Source: CAYLHS01 sp964383535 (GTDB taxonomy: Bacteria > Actinomycetota > Acidimicrobiia > Spongiisociales > UBA4744). Taken from it: a stretch of 64,000 nucleotides of DNA. Below, piece after piece: positions 18,164-26,115 of this stretch. The stretch is from assembly GCA_964383535.1 (NCBI GenBank), contig CAYLHS010000002.1, positions 6,022-70,021 on the forward strand, in the 5' to 3' direction. Numbering within the stretch: position 1 is the stretch's first letter; every line of letters begins with the position of its first letter. Below the pieces are notes generated by a model. That model searched no databases and had not been told where the DNA came from. It saw only the letters and a program-made list of their open reading frames with translations. Both the position numbers and the translations under genes were made by a program.

Positions 18164-19489
18164 GTGATCGGGCTGATGAGCCGAGAGAAGAGCGACGCCC
18201 GCGGCCTGGTCATACTGGGGCTGGTTGCCGCTGTAGCGGGGTTCATCGTCGGGATCGTCGGGGGCTACTTCCGCAAGCTGTTGTTCGAAGCCGACGACCT
18301 GAGACTGTCGTTTCTCACGTGGGCCCACGATTGGTCGGGACCGGGTTGGATCCTGCTGATCCTCGTGGTTGTCGTGTGTGTCGTTCTGGCACGCCTCGTC
18401 GTCCTCGCCGTCCCACGCGTGTCCGGGAGTGGAATCCAGGACGTCGAGGCCGTGTTCAAGGGCGAGGTTCCCGCAACCTCCTGGGAGGTGCTACCCGCCA
18501 AATTCGTCGGTGGTGTGCTCGCCATCGGGGCTGGCCTGGCGCTCGGCCGTGAAGGGCCCACGGTGCACCTTGGGGCCTCGATCGGCTCGGAGGCGGGACG
18601 ACGATTCCGGCTCGACGATCAAGATGTACGCATCCTCCAAACGGCACTCGGCGGCGCCGGGCTCGGCGTCGCGTTCAACGCACCTCTGGGCGGCGCACTG
18701 TTCGTCTTCGAAGAGATCGCCAAGACTATTCGACTCCGACTGGGTCTTGCCACCTTGATCGGCACCTCGACGGCCATCGCCGCATCACGCATGATCCTCG
18801 GCGATCGGCCCGACTTCCTCGTCGGCCAGATCGGCACCCCCGTGGGGTGGACGCTGGTCGTGTTCCTCGCGTTTGGGGTGGTCACCGGCGTCGCGGGAGC
18901 TTGGTACAACAGGCTCATCGTGTTCATGCTCCGACTCTCCGATCGGGCGCAGCGCGTTCCGCCGCTCGCCCAGGCCGCCGCCATCGGGGTGGTGGTAGGA
19001 GTGTTGTTGTGGTTCGACCCACTCGTCGCGACCGGAGGTGGAGATCGTCTCACCCAGGAGCTGCTCGGCGGTGGCATCGCACTCGCGTCGGTCGCCGGCT
19101 ATTTCCTGATCCGCTTCTTCCTCGGCCCGCTGTCCTACGCGGGTCAGACACCGGGTGGGTTGTTCTCCCCCCTCCTCGCCGTGGGCGCGCTATGGGGGGT
19201 GGTCGTGCATGGCCTCGGAGGACATTTCCTCTCCGGTCCGGGTACGGGAGCCGCCGCGTTTGCGATCATCGGCATGTCAACGTTGTTCGCCGCGATCGTT
19301 CGGGCCCCGCTCACCGGGATCGTTCTCATCATCGAAATGACCGCAACGACGACCCTCGTGGTACCTATGCTTGCCGCTGCCTTCGGGGCGGTGATCACCA
19401 CGTCGCTGATGCACAACGAGCCGATCTACGACAGCCTCGGAAGACGGATGATGGCGTCGCTTTCGCCCTTCGGAAAGCACGAGAAGTAG
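18164..19489 (+). CDS. ClC-family chloride/proton antiporter (no cytoplasmic domain)
   Basis: 441 aa ClcA-like transporter. Conserved filter segments are GSGIQDVE, ALGREGPTVHLGASIG and GVAFNAPLGGALFVFEE; the last includes a Glu near the position of the proton glutamate of exchangers. It lacks CBS and RCK domains, unlike the ClC at 13.5 kb. The start is GTG 18164 or ATG 18176; no Shine-Dalgarno favours either. The ceramidase-like gene begins immediately after its stop, so the two are probably cotranscribed. Confidence 0.9.
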   Translation: MIGLMSREKSDARGLVILGLVAAVAGFIVGIVGGYFRKLLFEADDLRLSFLTWAHDWSGPGWILLILVVVVCVVLARLVVLAVPRVSGSGIQDVEAVFKGEVPATSWEVLPAKFVGGVLAIGAGLALGREGPTVHLGASIGSEAGRRFRLDDQDVRILQTALGGAGLGVAFNAPLGGALFVFEEIAKTIRLRLGLATLIGTSTAIAASRMILGDRPDFLVGQIGTPVGWTLVVFLAFGVVTGVAGAWYNRLIVFMLRLSDRAQRVPPLAQAAAIGVVVGVLLWFDPLVATGGGDRLTQELLGGGIALASVAGYFLIRFFLGPLSYAGQTPGGLFSPLLAVGALWGVVVHGLGGHFLSGPGTGAAAFAIIGMSTLFAAIVRAPLTGIVLIIEMTATTTLVVPMLAAAFGAVITTSLMHNEPIYDSLGRRMMASLSPFGKHEK

Positions 19490-20179
19490 GTGGACTGCGA
19501 GTTCATCCGGGCCGGTTTCCCGTCGCAGCCCGTCAATGCGCTCACCGCGCTGGCCTTCGTTGGCGCAGGTGTGCTCCTCGCCACGAGGCGGCGCGGGACG
19601 GGGCCGGTCGTGTATGGGCTGGTGCTCGTCGCGGTGGGGATGACGAGTTTCCTGATGCACGGGATGGGGCTCGACGCTGCGGCGGAGTCCGTCGCCGTGG
19701 TCTCGCTCGCCCTGTGGGTCGCGCTCTGGATGGCGCTCGGAGCCAGCAGAAAGACTGTCTGCGCGTGGGCAGTCGCGACAGCAGTGGGAGCAGCGCTCAT
19801 CGCGCTCGCACCCGATGTCCGACACACCACGACCGCCGTCGCGGCGGCCGCGGCCGCGTTGGTCCTCGTGCGGTTCCAGGATCGGAAAACGTGGATCGCG
19901 TTCACTGTGGTTGCCGGCGCAGCAGCGGTCTATGTGCTCAGCAGGACCGGCGGTCCCTGGTGCGTCAGCTCGTCACCACTCCAAGGCCACGGCTTGTGGC
20001 ACCTGATGATGGCCGTGGCCCTCTGGCTGGTTGGAGACGCGTTGGCGGACCGCCCCCAACTGCGGACGGCGGGCACGGGCTTCCCCAGCCGTGTTTTCTC
20101 CCCCTGGAGCCCGCGGGGCGACATTGGGGAAGGTGCCCGAGGCGAAACCAAGGATGGAGGAGGCCACCCACTCCAATGA
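19490..20179 (+). CDS. Ceramidase-like (CREST superfamily) membrane protein
   Basis: 229 aa. The order of motifs fits the alkaline-ceramidase/CREST fold: N-terminal DCEFIRAGFPSQPVNALT, then GMTSFLMHGMGLD, several membrane helices, and QGHGLWHLMMAVALW with the H..WH metal ligands. These are hydrolases with a buried zinc site. The GTG start abuts the ClC stop codon. The last ~30 residues are a hydrophilic tail that coincides with a copy of repeat family A read on the opposite strand, so the tail was probably acquired by read-through into the repeat. Confidence 0.7.
   Translation: MDCEFIRAGFPSQPVNALTALAFVGAGVLLATRRRGTGPVVYGLVLVAVGMTSFLMHGMGLDAAAESVAVVSLALWVALWMALGASRKTVCAWAVATAVGAALIALAPDVRHTTTAVAAAAAALVLVRFQDRKTWIAFTVVAGAAAVYVLSRTGGPWCVSSSPLQGHGLWHLMMAVALWLVGDALADRPQLRTAGTGFPSRVFSPWSPRGDIGEGARGETKDGGGHPLQ
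20085..20165 (-). repeat. Repeat family A, copy 2 (~80 nt)
   Basis: Read on the minus strand it matches 2862-2935 closely over the 5' ~40 nt (CCTCCATCCTTGGTTTCGCC versus CCTCCGTCCTCGGCTTCGCC) and again at GGGCTCC...GGGGGAG. It overlaps the 3' end of the ceramidase-like ORF and lies between convergent genes. Confidence 0.6.
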
Positions 20180-20239
20180 CGCCCAACCCCAGCGACTCTT
20201 CCACTGTCGTACCACGCATGCGCGTAGCTCCGCCGGTGG

Positions 20240-21505
20240 CTAGCTCGCTGAGGGGACTACGACCCGCCCAAAGAACAGCAGCGCCCCGGTCTCCGTATCG
20301 CGAAGCGCGAAGATGAACGGCCGGTCGATGTCGAGGGTCACGTCGACCATTGGTGCCGACGTCGCCCGCATGACGACTGCGGTCGCTGCCGCCGCCTCGG
20401 TCCCGTTCTCGTCGACGGCGATGTACGCCTCGTGAATCACCTCGTCGACGAGCAGCTTCTCTACGGTGGTCATGCCGGAGAAGTCGGCGCTGGTTGGATC
20501 AAACGCAGTCGGCATCCCGAGCGAGGTCAGCGCCGGCCTCAGCTGAGCCTGTGTACGGAAGGTGAACTTGGGAACCGTCAACCCCATGGAGGTGGACGAC
20601 AGCCCGGATACCGCCTCGCTCAAGAGACCGGATCCGAGTTCCCGTTCCACGTCGGTGAACCGCCCTTCGTCGGGAACGATCAGAAGCATCGCCAGCGTGT
20701 CACCGGAGTACGGAAGCTGAACCGCCTGCCAGCCATCTCCGTTTGCATAGTCGAATGAGGACGTCTGATGCATCATGGGCACCGTCAGTTCCGTCCCCGC
20801 GAGGGTCGTGAACGACCCGTCGGCGGTGTCGTTGGGATCGAACTGGTGTGCCCACGTGGCGTTTAGGTACACGGCGTTGACGAGTACGAGCCGGGTCAGC
20901 TCGTTGAGAGCTCCCGCGGGGATGAGATCGGTGATCTTGTCATTGGTCCGGGACGCCACCCACTCGTTGATCTGAATCCGAGCTCTTTCGGCGCCGGTCT
21001 TGAAGTCGACCAGCCGCATCCCGGTCCCATAGTCCTCGGCAAGGAGATCGAGGAATGGTGCTTCGAACGTCAGCCCATCCTGACCCCACAGCGAGTTGGC
21101 GAAGCTCAGCTCAACCCGATCATCCCCGCTCTTGAAGCTCCTCGACTCGAGGATCTGGTCGAGCGCGTTCATCGCGGAGTGGAACGCGGGGTCTTCGAGG
21201 TCTATGTGCAGCACGGCGGCCATCTCAGCGGCCGTTACACCCCGAGCCCCCGCGTAGGTCATGGCGAGTGCGGTCATGATGCTCGCCGGTGAGAACACGA
21301 CGTTTCCGCTCCCGGTCGAGAGGACCGTGTACAGGTCGGTTCCGAACGACTCCATGCTCGAAGCAGCGTTCTCTACATCGCTGGAAGGCGCGTGCGCGGC
21401 GGCCCTCTGCGCGTCCGACATCGCCATCGCAACCGGCGGCTCAGCTGCACAGGCGCCCGCGATCAACATCCCTACGAGACTCACTATGACGGCTTTGAAG
21501 GACAC
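20240..21505 (-). CDS. Secreted serpin (serine protease inhibitor), lipoprotein-like signal
   Basis: 421 aa. An N-terminal signal with lipobox-like LIAGAC precedes a full-length serpin domain (conserved NVVFSPASI and LVNAVYLNATW). The reactive-centre hinge GTEAAAATA begins at residue 368, with small residues at P12-P9 as in inhibitory serpins. Counting from alpha1-antitrypsin, P1-P1' falls at Thr382-Ser383, so an elastase- or subtilisin-like target is plausible. The GTG start follows GGAGGttgct. The serpin probably protects the cell surface from proteases. The frame stays open upstream but is not coding. Confidence 0.92.
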   Translation of the reverse strand: MSFKAVIVSLVGMLIAGACAAEPPVAMAMSDAQRAAAHAPSSDVENAASSMESFGTDLYTVLSTGSGNVVFSPASIMTALAMTYAGARGVTAAEMAAVLHIDLEDPAFHSAMNALDQILESRSFKSGDDRVELSFANSLWGQDGLTFEAPFLDLLAEDYGTGMRLVDFKTGAERARIQINEWVASRTNDKITDLIPAGALNELTRLVLVNAVYLNATWAHQFDPNDTADGSFTTLAGTELTVPMMHQTSSFDYANGDGWQAVQLPYSGDTLAMLLIVPDEGRFTDVERELGSGLLSEAVSGLSSTSMGLTVPKFTFRTQAQLRPALTSLGMPTAFDPTSADFSGMTTVEKLLVDEVIHEAYIAVDENGTEAAAATAVVMRATSAPMVDVTLDIDRPFIFALRDTETGALLFFGRVVVPSAS

Positions 21506-21556
21506 AGCAACCTCCTCGCCGCTTAGACGGCAACGACGCCGTGGAGGTTCCCGTGC

Positions 21557-21573
21557 AGCCGGGCTCCGCCCGG
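21557..21573. terminator. GC hairpin upstream of the serpin gene
   Basis: GCCGGGC-TCC-GCCCGGC, a perfect 7-bp stem, sits just outside the left end of repeat-B copy 2. It may end transcripts from the gene at 21700-22182. No T-run on either side. Confidence 0.35.
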
Positions 21574-21574
21574 C

Positions 21575-21686
21575 GTACATCGTATCTCGCACGCGACCTG
21601 ATCGGGCCCACAGGCCTTGGCTGCGGCGCCAACCTCGGCGCGTTCCCCTGCCGCACCACCCGATACGAAGTACCAGTACGGGATAC
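21575..21686. repeat. Repeat family B, copy 2 (~112-bp MITE-like element)
   Basis: It starts GTACATCGTATC...ACGCGACC and ends GATACGAAGTACC..TACGGGATAC, matching the termini of 6856-6971. The interior is GC-rich and poorly conserved. It lies between two minus-strand genes. Confidence 0.5.
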
Positions 21687-21699
21687 TGCCCGGCGAGTC

Positions 21700-22182
21700 T
21701 CAGTCGCCTCTGAGCGCGCTCAGTCCTCCTGCGATCACCAGCGCCGTGCCAACCAGGAGTACGAAGAATCCGAATCCCGCGCTCACGGCATACGCGGTTG
21801 GAATCAGTCCTCCGGCGTATGCCTGCGCCATCCCGGTTTGCAGCGTGTCGGCCGTGTCGAACGCATCGATCATCTTGACCACTGTGTAGGCGAGCAACGC
21901 AGTGCCGATCACGGCGGTGGTCAATGAGGCGTTCTTGCTCATGGCCTTGGAGACGGGACCCATGAGCGCAAGCACGACGACCACGACGAGGAGCACCACG
22001 AGCACGATCTGCGCCCACGTATCCAGCCCACCCCAAATGGTCGGAATGCCGGCCGGGAACGTGGGGTCGGCCTGGTGCAGGTTGGGAAGGAGCGATTCAC
22101 CTGCCGTCCTGAGCGCTTTCATGAAGAGCCCGATGACGCCGATGATCACTCCTCCGAGTATGAACAGTCGACCGGTATGCAT
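21700..22182 (-). CDS. Four-helix membrane protein of unknown function
   Basis: 160 aa with four hydrophobic segments: near the N-terminus, at IVLVVLLVVVVVLALMG, at SLTTAVIGTALLAYTVV, and at FGFFVLLVGTALVIAGG. There are no charged motifs that suggest a transporter or enzyme. A GGAGGGAG Shine-Dalgarno is close to the ATG. I do not recognise the family. Confidence 0.65.
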   Translation of the reverse strand: MHTGRLFILGGVIIGVIGLFMKALRTAGESLLPNLHQADPTFPAGIPTIWGGLDTWAQIVLVVLLVVVVVLALMGPVSKAMSKNASLTTAVIGTALLAYTVVKMIDAFDTADTLQTGMAQAYAGGLIPTAYAVSAGFGFFVLLVGTALVIAGGLSALRGD

Positions 22183-22267
22183 GATCTCCCTCCACTCTGA
22201 TCGCCTCCGATACTACGGACCAAAGCGGACGAGTGGAGTCTGTACGGGACTCGACCTTCGGAAAAGC

Positions 22268-22966
22268 TCAGTCGCCGCGACCGAATCGAACGAGCCAGTC
22301 GGCGACGAGACGGCCGTCGATTTGGCGATCAAGCGTCGCCAAGGCGGCGTCCACGGCAGCGTCACCGACCCGTTCCCGGCGAAGGGGCAAAGATGCCCTC
22401 GAGAAGTCGGCCGTGAACTCGGGGTGTCCCTGGATCCCGATCATGTGACCTTCGACGCCGAACATCCATACCGGGCAGTGGTCGCTCGAAGCCAGCAGGC
22501 GGGCTCCTGGCGGCAGCTCGTCGACCTGGTCCTGATGGCTCATTACGAGGTTCAGCTCCGTCCTGGCGGGCCGCATCCACGCCGTCTGCTCGACGATTCG
22601 GCCCGTGTGGACACCCACACCCCACCCTCGGGAGGACTTTGCGACATGCCCTCCGAGCGCCTGGGCAAGCATCTGGTGTCCGAAACACACTCCGGCAAAC
22701 CGATGCCCGCCCTCAAAGAGATCCACGATGAGGCGCTCGAGTCGCCGGCCGGGTTCGCCGTCCTCGTATACGGAGGCCTTGGAACCGGCGGACATCCACA
22801 TGTCGCACTCCCCCAGGGAGGAGGGTTCGTCTCCCGCCGTGAGGTCATAGAACCGAAGTGTCACGTCCTGGTCGGCAAACAGGTCTTCGAACATCTTCGG
22901 ATAGTCACCCGTCGCAGGGAGGAGGAAGTCCGGAATGTGATCGGGAAGCAGTATGCCGATGTCCAT
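22268..22966 (-). CDS. Class I glutamine amidotransferase-like protein
   Basis: 232 aa, a lone GATase domain with the nucleophile Cys in GVCFGHQMLAQALGG and the His-Glu pair in GIQGHPEF. It resembles GMP-synthase-like stand-alone amidotransferases, some of which hydrolyse gamma-glutamyl compounds. No synthetase partner is adjacent. Divergent from the Phe/Tyr leader and aromatic operon, sharing a 64-bp gap. Confidence 0.82.
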   Translation of the reverse strand: MDIGILLPDHIPDFLLPATGDYPKMFEDLFADQDVTLRFYDLTAGDEPSSLGECDMWMSAGSKASVYEDGEPGRRLERLIVDLFEGGHRFAGVCFGHQMLAQALGGHVAKSSRGWGVGVHTGRIVEQTAWMRPARTELNLVMSHQDQVDELPPGARLLASSDHCPVWMFGVEGHMIGIQGHPEFTADFSRASLPLRRERVGDAAVDAALATLDRQIDGRLVADWLVRFGRGD

Positions 22967-22993
22967 GAGCTGCCGAAGTCTACGCCATACTGC

Positions 22994-23022
22994 TTGGCCT
23001 GAAGCCCATGAGCCGCTACGCT
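22994..23022 (+). promoter_or_regulatory. Promoter of the aromatic operon leader
   Basis: TTGGCC (22994-22999), 17-nt spacer, TACGCT (23017-23022), then 8 nt to the leader ATG. The -10 to ATG sequence TACGCTGTCCTGCGATG is almost the same as that before the Leu leader at 63804. Confidence 0.55.
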
Positions 23023-23030
23023 GTCCTGCG

Positions 23031-23099
23031 ATGAGAGACCGCTTCTTCTTTGCGTACTTTTATGCCGGGGCCGAGGCCCGGGCCGAGGGGACGCGCTAA
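23031..23099 (+). CDS. Phe/Tyr leader peptide controlling the aromatic operon
   Basis: A 22-codon ORF too short for routine gene calling. Its codons 5-11 read Phe-Phe-Phe-Ala-Tyr-Phe-Tyr (23043-23063), very like the FFFAFFF of E. coli PheL. It is translated from the first nucleotides of a likely leaderless transcript and is followed by an intrinsic-terminator hairpin and then aroF-CM, tyrA and pheA. By analogy, ribosome stalling when Phe- or Tyr-tRNA is uncharged would prevent termination. Mixing Phe and Tyr codons would let one leader sense both end products of the operon. Confidence 0.85.
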   Translation: MRDRFFFAYFYAGAEARAEGTR

Positions 23100-23155
23100 G
23101 ACGTAGCAGCAAGACACCCTGAGACCCGGAGCCGGAGGCTCCGGGTTCTTCGCGT
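23068..23155 (+). terminator. Attenuator (protector, antiterminator and terminator hairpins)
   Basis: Terminator: ACCCGGAGCC (23124-23133), GGA loop, GGCTCCGGGT (23137-23146), then TCTTCGCGTT. Candidate antiterminator: GGCCCGGG (23075-23082) can pair with CCCGG-A-GCC (23125-23133), 8 bp with one bulged A. Candidate protector: GGGCC (23068-23072) with GGCCC (23075-23079). A ribosome stalled on the Tyr-Phe-Tyr codons (23055-23063) would cover the protector's 5' arm. The pairings are seen in the sequence; the switching is inferred. Confidence 0.75.
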
Positions 23156-23193
23156 TCCCGGCGCCACCGGTCCCAAGAGAGGACCGAGACACC

Positions 23194-24258
23194 ATGGATC
23201 CCATACGCCACCGCACCGAGACGGCGTCCGTCGTGACGGTCGGTACCGTCAACTTCGGGGATGGCTCCTATCCCGTGATCGCCGGCCCCTGTGCGGTCGA
23301 AAGCGAGTCGCAGCTGATGGCCGCCGCGAGGATCGTGGCCGGAGCCGGAGCTTCGATGCTTCGGGGAGGCGCCTACAAGCCTCGTACTTCTCCCTACTCG
23401 TTCCAGGGTCTGGGCCGCGAGGGTCTACGCCTGTTGCACGCTGCAGGCCAAGCGACGGGTCTGCCAACGATCGCCGAGGTGATGGAACCGGGAGAGGTCG
23501 AGATCGCAGCGGCGCACCTCGACATGCTTCAAGTCGGATCGCGCAACATGCAGAACGTGCCGCTCCTACGGGAACTCGGGAAGACCGGCAGTCCGGTGCT
23601 TCTCAAACGAGGCTTCGCCGCGACGATCGACGAGTGGCTGCTGGCGGCGGAGCACATCCTCAATGCAGGGAACTCTCAGATTGTGCTCTGCGAACGGGGC
23701 ATTCGGACGTTCGAAACACAGACGAGAAACACGCTCGATATCAGCGCCGTTCCAGTGGCAAAAGCACTCGGTGGTCTGCCGGTGATCGTCGATCCGAGTC
23801 ACGCAGCAGGACGCCGGGACCTCATCACCCCTCTGGCCCTCGCAGGGAGGGCCGTCGGAGCGGACGGCATGATGGTCGAGGTTCACCCCGACCCGGATTC
23901 GGCGCTCTCGGATGGCCCACAGCAACTCGATGGTCGCCAGTTCGCATCGCTCATGGACGCACTCGACATCCACTCGCGCAGAGAAGAGATCGACCGCATC
24001 GACCATCGCATCATCCACCTGCTTGCGCGTCGACTTGAGACATCCCTCGAGATCGGGCGAGCAAAGACGGCCAGAGGACTCCCGTTGCACAGCCCCGCAC
24101 GCGAGGAGACGATTCTGGACATCGTGGGAGGCGAGGCCGCTCGCGCGGGGCTCGATCCTCGCGTGGTGCGAGCCATGTACGAGTCTCTTCTGACGGAGTC
24201 ACGAAGTGCACAGCACCGGACGGCGTTGACGGCGGTACAGGGTGGAATCGGTGGATGA
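23194..24258 (+). CDS. aroF: DAHP synthase fused to C-terminal chorismate mutase
   Basis: 354 aa. Residues ~1-250 are a 3-deoxy-D-arabino-heptulosonate-7-phosphate synthase of the short AroF/KDPG-aldolase-like type (AGPCAVES, LRGGAYKPRTSPYSFQG, VLLKRG, VDPSHAAGRRD). Residues ~258-345 are an AroQ-type chorismate mutase (REEIDRIDHRIIHLLARRL...EIGRAK). It thus joins the first step of the shikimate pathway to the branch-point step. In Bacillus the mutase is N-terminal; here it is C-terminal. First structural gene of the operon, 94 nt after the leader stop, overlapping tyrA. Confidence 0.93.
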   Translation: MDPIRHRTETASVVTVGTVNFGDGSYPVIAGPCAVESESQLMAAARIVAGAGASMLRGGAYKPRTSPYSFQGLGREGLRLLHAAGQATGLPTIAEVMEPGEVEIAAAHLDMLQVGSRNMQNVPLLRELGKTGSPVLLKRGFAATIDEWLLAAEHILNAGNSQIVLCERGIRTFETQTRNTLDISAVPVAKALGGLPVIVDPSHAAGRRDLITPLALAGRAVGADGMMVEVHPDPDSALSDGPQQLDGRQFASLMDALDIHSRREEIDRIDHRIIHLLARRLETSLEIGRAKTARGLPLHSPAREETILDIVGGEAARAGLDPRVVRAMYESLLTESRSAQHRTALTAVQGGIGG

Positions 24259-25294
24259 TCGGCATGCCGGCATACTCGGCACCGGCTTGATCGGGGCGTC
24301 GATCGGGCTTTCGCTGAGTCGACTCGGATGGAATGTCATCGGCTGGGACGAGGATCCCCTTGCGTTGTCGATCGCCCTATCACGCGGAGCCGTCTCGTCG
24401 GCGGCCACATCCCACGACGACCTGACGTCTCGCGAACTCGATCTGTTGGTCATAGCAACGCCGCCCAAGGTCACCCCGCAGATCCTCAGGGGACTCACGA
24501 CCGAGGCACTCGTCACCGACGTCACCGGGATCAAGACGGACGTGATCGTTGCCGGCGCCGGTCTGACCCGGTTCGTGTCGAGCCACCCGATGGCCGGCAG
24601 AGAGGTGAGCGGGCCAGAGGCAGCGGACGCATCTCTCTTCAACGGAGCCGCGTGGATCATCGTCACCGATGGAGCCTCCGAGACGGATATCACTGCGCTC
24701 GAACGAATCGTTCGACTCCTCGGCGCCCACCCGGAGCGCATGGACGCCGAGCGCCACGACCGGGTCGTGACCGCCATCAGTCATTTGCCTCAGATCCTTG
24801 CCTCCACACTGATCACGGAAGCGACACGGACGGTGCCCGACCTTTCGCTGATCGGAGGCAGCTTCCGCGATCTCACCCGAGTCGCCGCATCTGATCCGGT
24901 CCTGTGGTCCGACCTGTTGGACACCAACCGGGACCTCGTGGTCGAGATGCTCGCCGCCTTCGAAAAGCGCCTCGCTGGCATGTCGAGTCTTCTCGAGGCA
25001 CGTCGAAAAGACGACCTGTTCGACTCACTCTCAGAGTCCGCGAGGCTTCACCGCGAACTCCACGCGCCGGTCGGTCTCGTCGAGGTCGCGCTCCCGGACC
25101 GACCAGGCGAACTCGCTGCCGTCGGGCGCGCGCTGGACCACGCCCGCGTCGACGTACGAGATCTCCAGCTCCGCCATGCCCCCTATGGGGGAGGTGGCCT
25201 GCTGCGAGTCTTCGTACACAACGCGGACCTCCCGACGCTGAGCGCGGCACTCGCCGCAGAAGGGCTGACCGTCACCAGAGAGGAGAAACGATGA
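24242..25294 (+). CDS. tyrA: Prephenate dehydrogenase with C-terminal ACT domain
   Basis: 350 aa. The NAD-binding motif ILGTGLIGASIGLSL is at the N-terminus and SSHPMAGREVSG is the conserved catalytic His region. The last ~75 residues (LVEVALPDRPGELAAVGRAL) are an ACT domain, probably for tyrosine feedback. It converts prephenate to 4-hydroxyphenylpyruvate. It overlaps the end of aroF by 17 nt and its TGA overlaps the pheA ATG, so the three are translationally coupled. GTG 24251 is an alternative start. Confidence 0.92.
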   Translation: MESVDDRHAGILGTGLIGASIGLSLSRLGWNVIGWDEDPLALSIALSRGAVSSAATSHDDLTSRELDLLVIATPPKVTPQILRGLTTEALVTDVTGIKTDVIVAGAGLTRFVSSHPMAGREVSGPEAADASLFNGAAWIIVTDGASETDITALERIVRLLGAHPERMDAERHDRVVTAISHLPQILASTLITEATRTVPDLSLIGGSFRDLTRVAASDPVLWSDLLDTNRDLVVEMLAAFEKRLAGMSSLLEARRKDDLFDSLSESARLHRELHAPVGLVEVALPDRPGELAAVGRALDHARVDVRDLQLRHAPYGGGGLLRVFVHNADLPTLSAALAAEGLTVTREEKR

Positions 25295-26100
25295 GGATCG
25301 GCTATCAGGGTGAGGAGCATTCGTACAGCCACCAGGTCGTGTCAGAACTGTTCCCAGGTGCCGAGACGCGAGGACTGACGAGCTTCCCCAGCGTGTTCGC
25401 CGCACTGGCCGACGGCTCCGTGGACCGGCTGGTGGTTCCCATCGAGAACTCGACCACAGGGAGCATTCTCGAGGTGCTCGATCGCCTCGCTGTATCCAAC
25501 GCCTCCATCGTGGCGGAGTACTACGGGCATGTGCGCCACGCGCTCATTGGACGACCAGGAGCGACCACGGAGACGATCCGACGCGTCCTGTCGCATCCGG
25601 AGGCGCTCGCACAGGCCAGAGAGACACTGGCGATCAACGGGTGGGAACCTGTCCCCGTTCCAGACACGGCCGGCGCCGTGCGGATCATCGCGGAGGGGGG
25701 AGACCCCGCCCAGGCCGCCCTCGCCCCACCCGCTTCGCGAGAGCGGTACGGGCTGGAGATTCTCATGTCGGATGTCGTGGACCGCGCCCACAACGCGACC
25801 CGGTTCGTGGTACTCGCGCCGGATTCCTGCGAACCGGTCATTGATGCGGACAAGACCTCGATCTGCTTCGCAACATCGCACACGCCGGGAGCACTGGCCC
25901 TCGTCCTCACCGAGCTCGGCCTGCGGGGCGCGAACCTCACCCGAATCGAGTCGAGGCCGGGCGACACTGCCTGGACGTACCGGTTCTTCGTCGACCTCCT
26001 TCATGCTCCAGGACCTGAAGGCGTCGAACGGGTCCTCCAGCCTCCGCCGGCATCCATGCACGAACTCACCGTGCTCGGATCGTATCGAGCCGTTCGCTAG
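25291..26100 (+). CDS. pheA: Prephenate dehydratase
   Basis: 269 aa. The dehydratase domain holds VVPIENSTTGSI and the essential Thr-Arg-Phe in NATRFVVL. The ACT domain (from ~residue 190) carries GALALVLTELGLRG and the Phe-binding motif NLTRIESRP. It makes phenylpyruvate, the last committed step to phenylalanine. The ATG overlaps the tyrA stop (ATGA). With the leader, aroF-CM and tyrA this is a complete Phe/Tyr branch unit under one attenuator plus ACT feedback. Confidence 0.94.
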   Translation: MRIGYQGEEHSYSHQVVSELFPGAETRGLTSFPSVFAALADGSVDRLVVPIENSTTGSILEVLDRLAVSNASIVAEYYGHVRHALIGRPGATTETIRRVLSHPEALAQARETLAINGWEPVPVPDTAGAVRIIAEGGDPAQAALAPPASRERYGLEILMSDVVDRAHNATRFVVLAPDSCEPVIDADKTSICFATSHTPGALALVLTELGLRGANLTRIESRPGDTAWTYRFFVDLLHAPGPEGVERVLQPPPASMHELTVLGSYRAVR

Positions 26101-26115
26101 ACCAGTCAATCCTTA

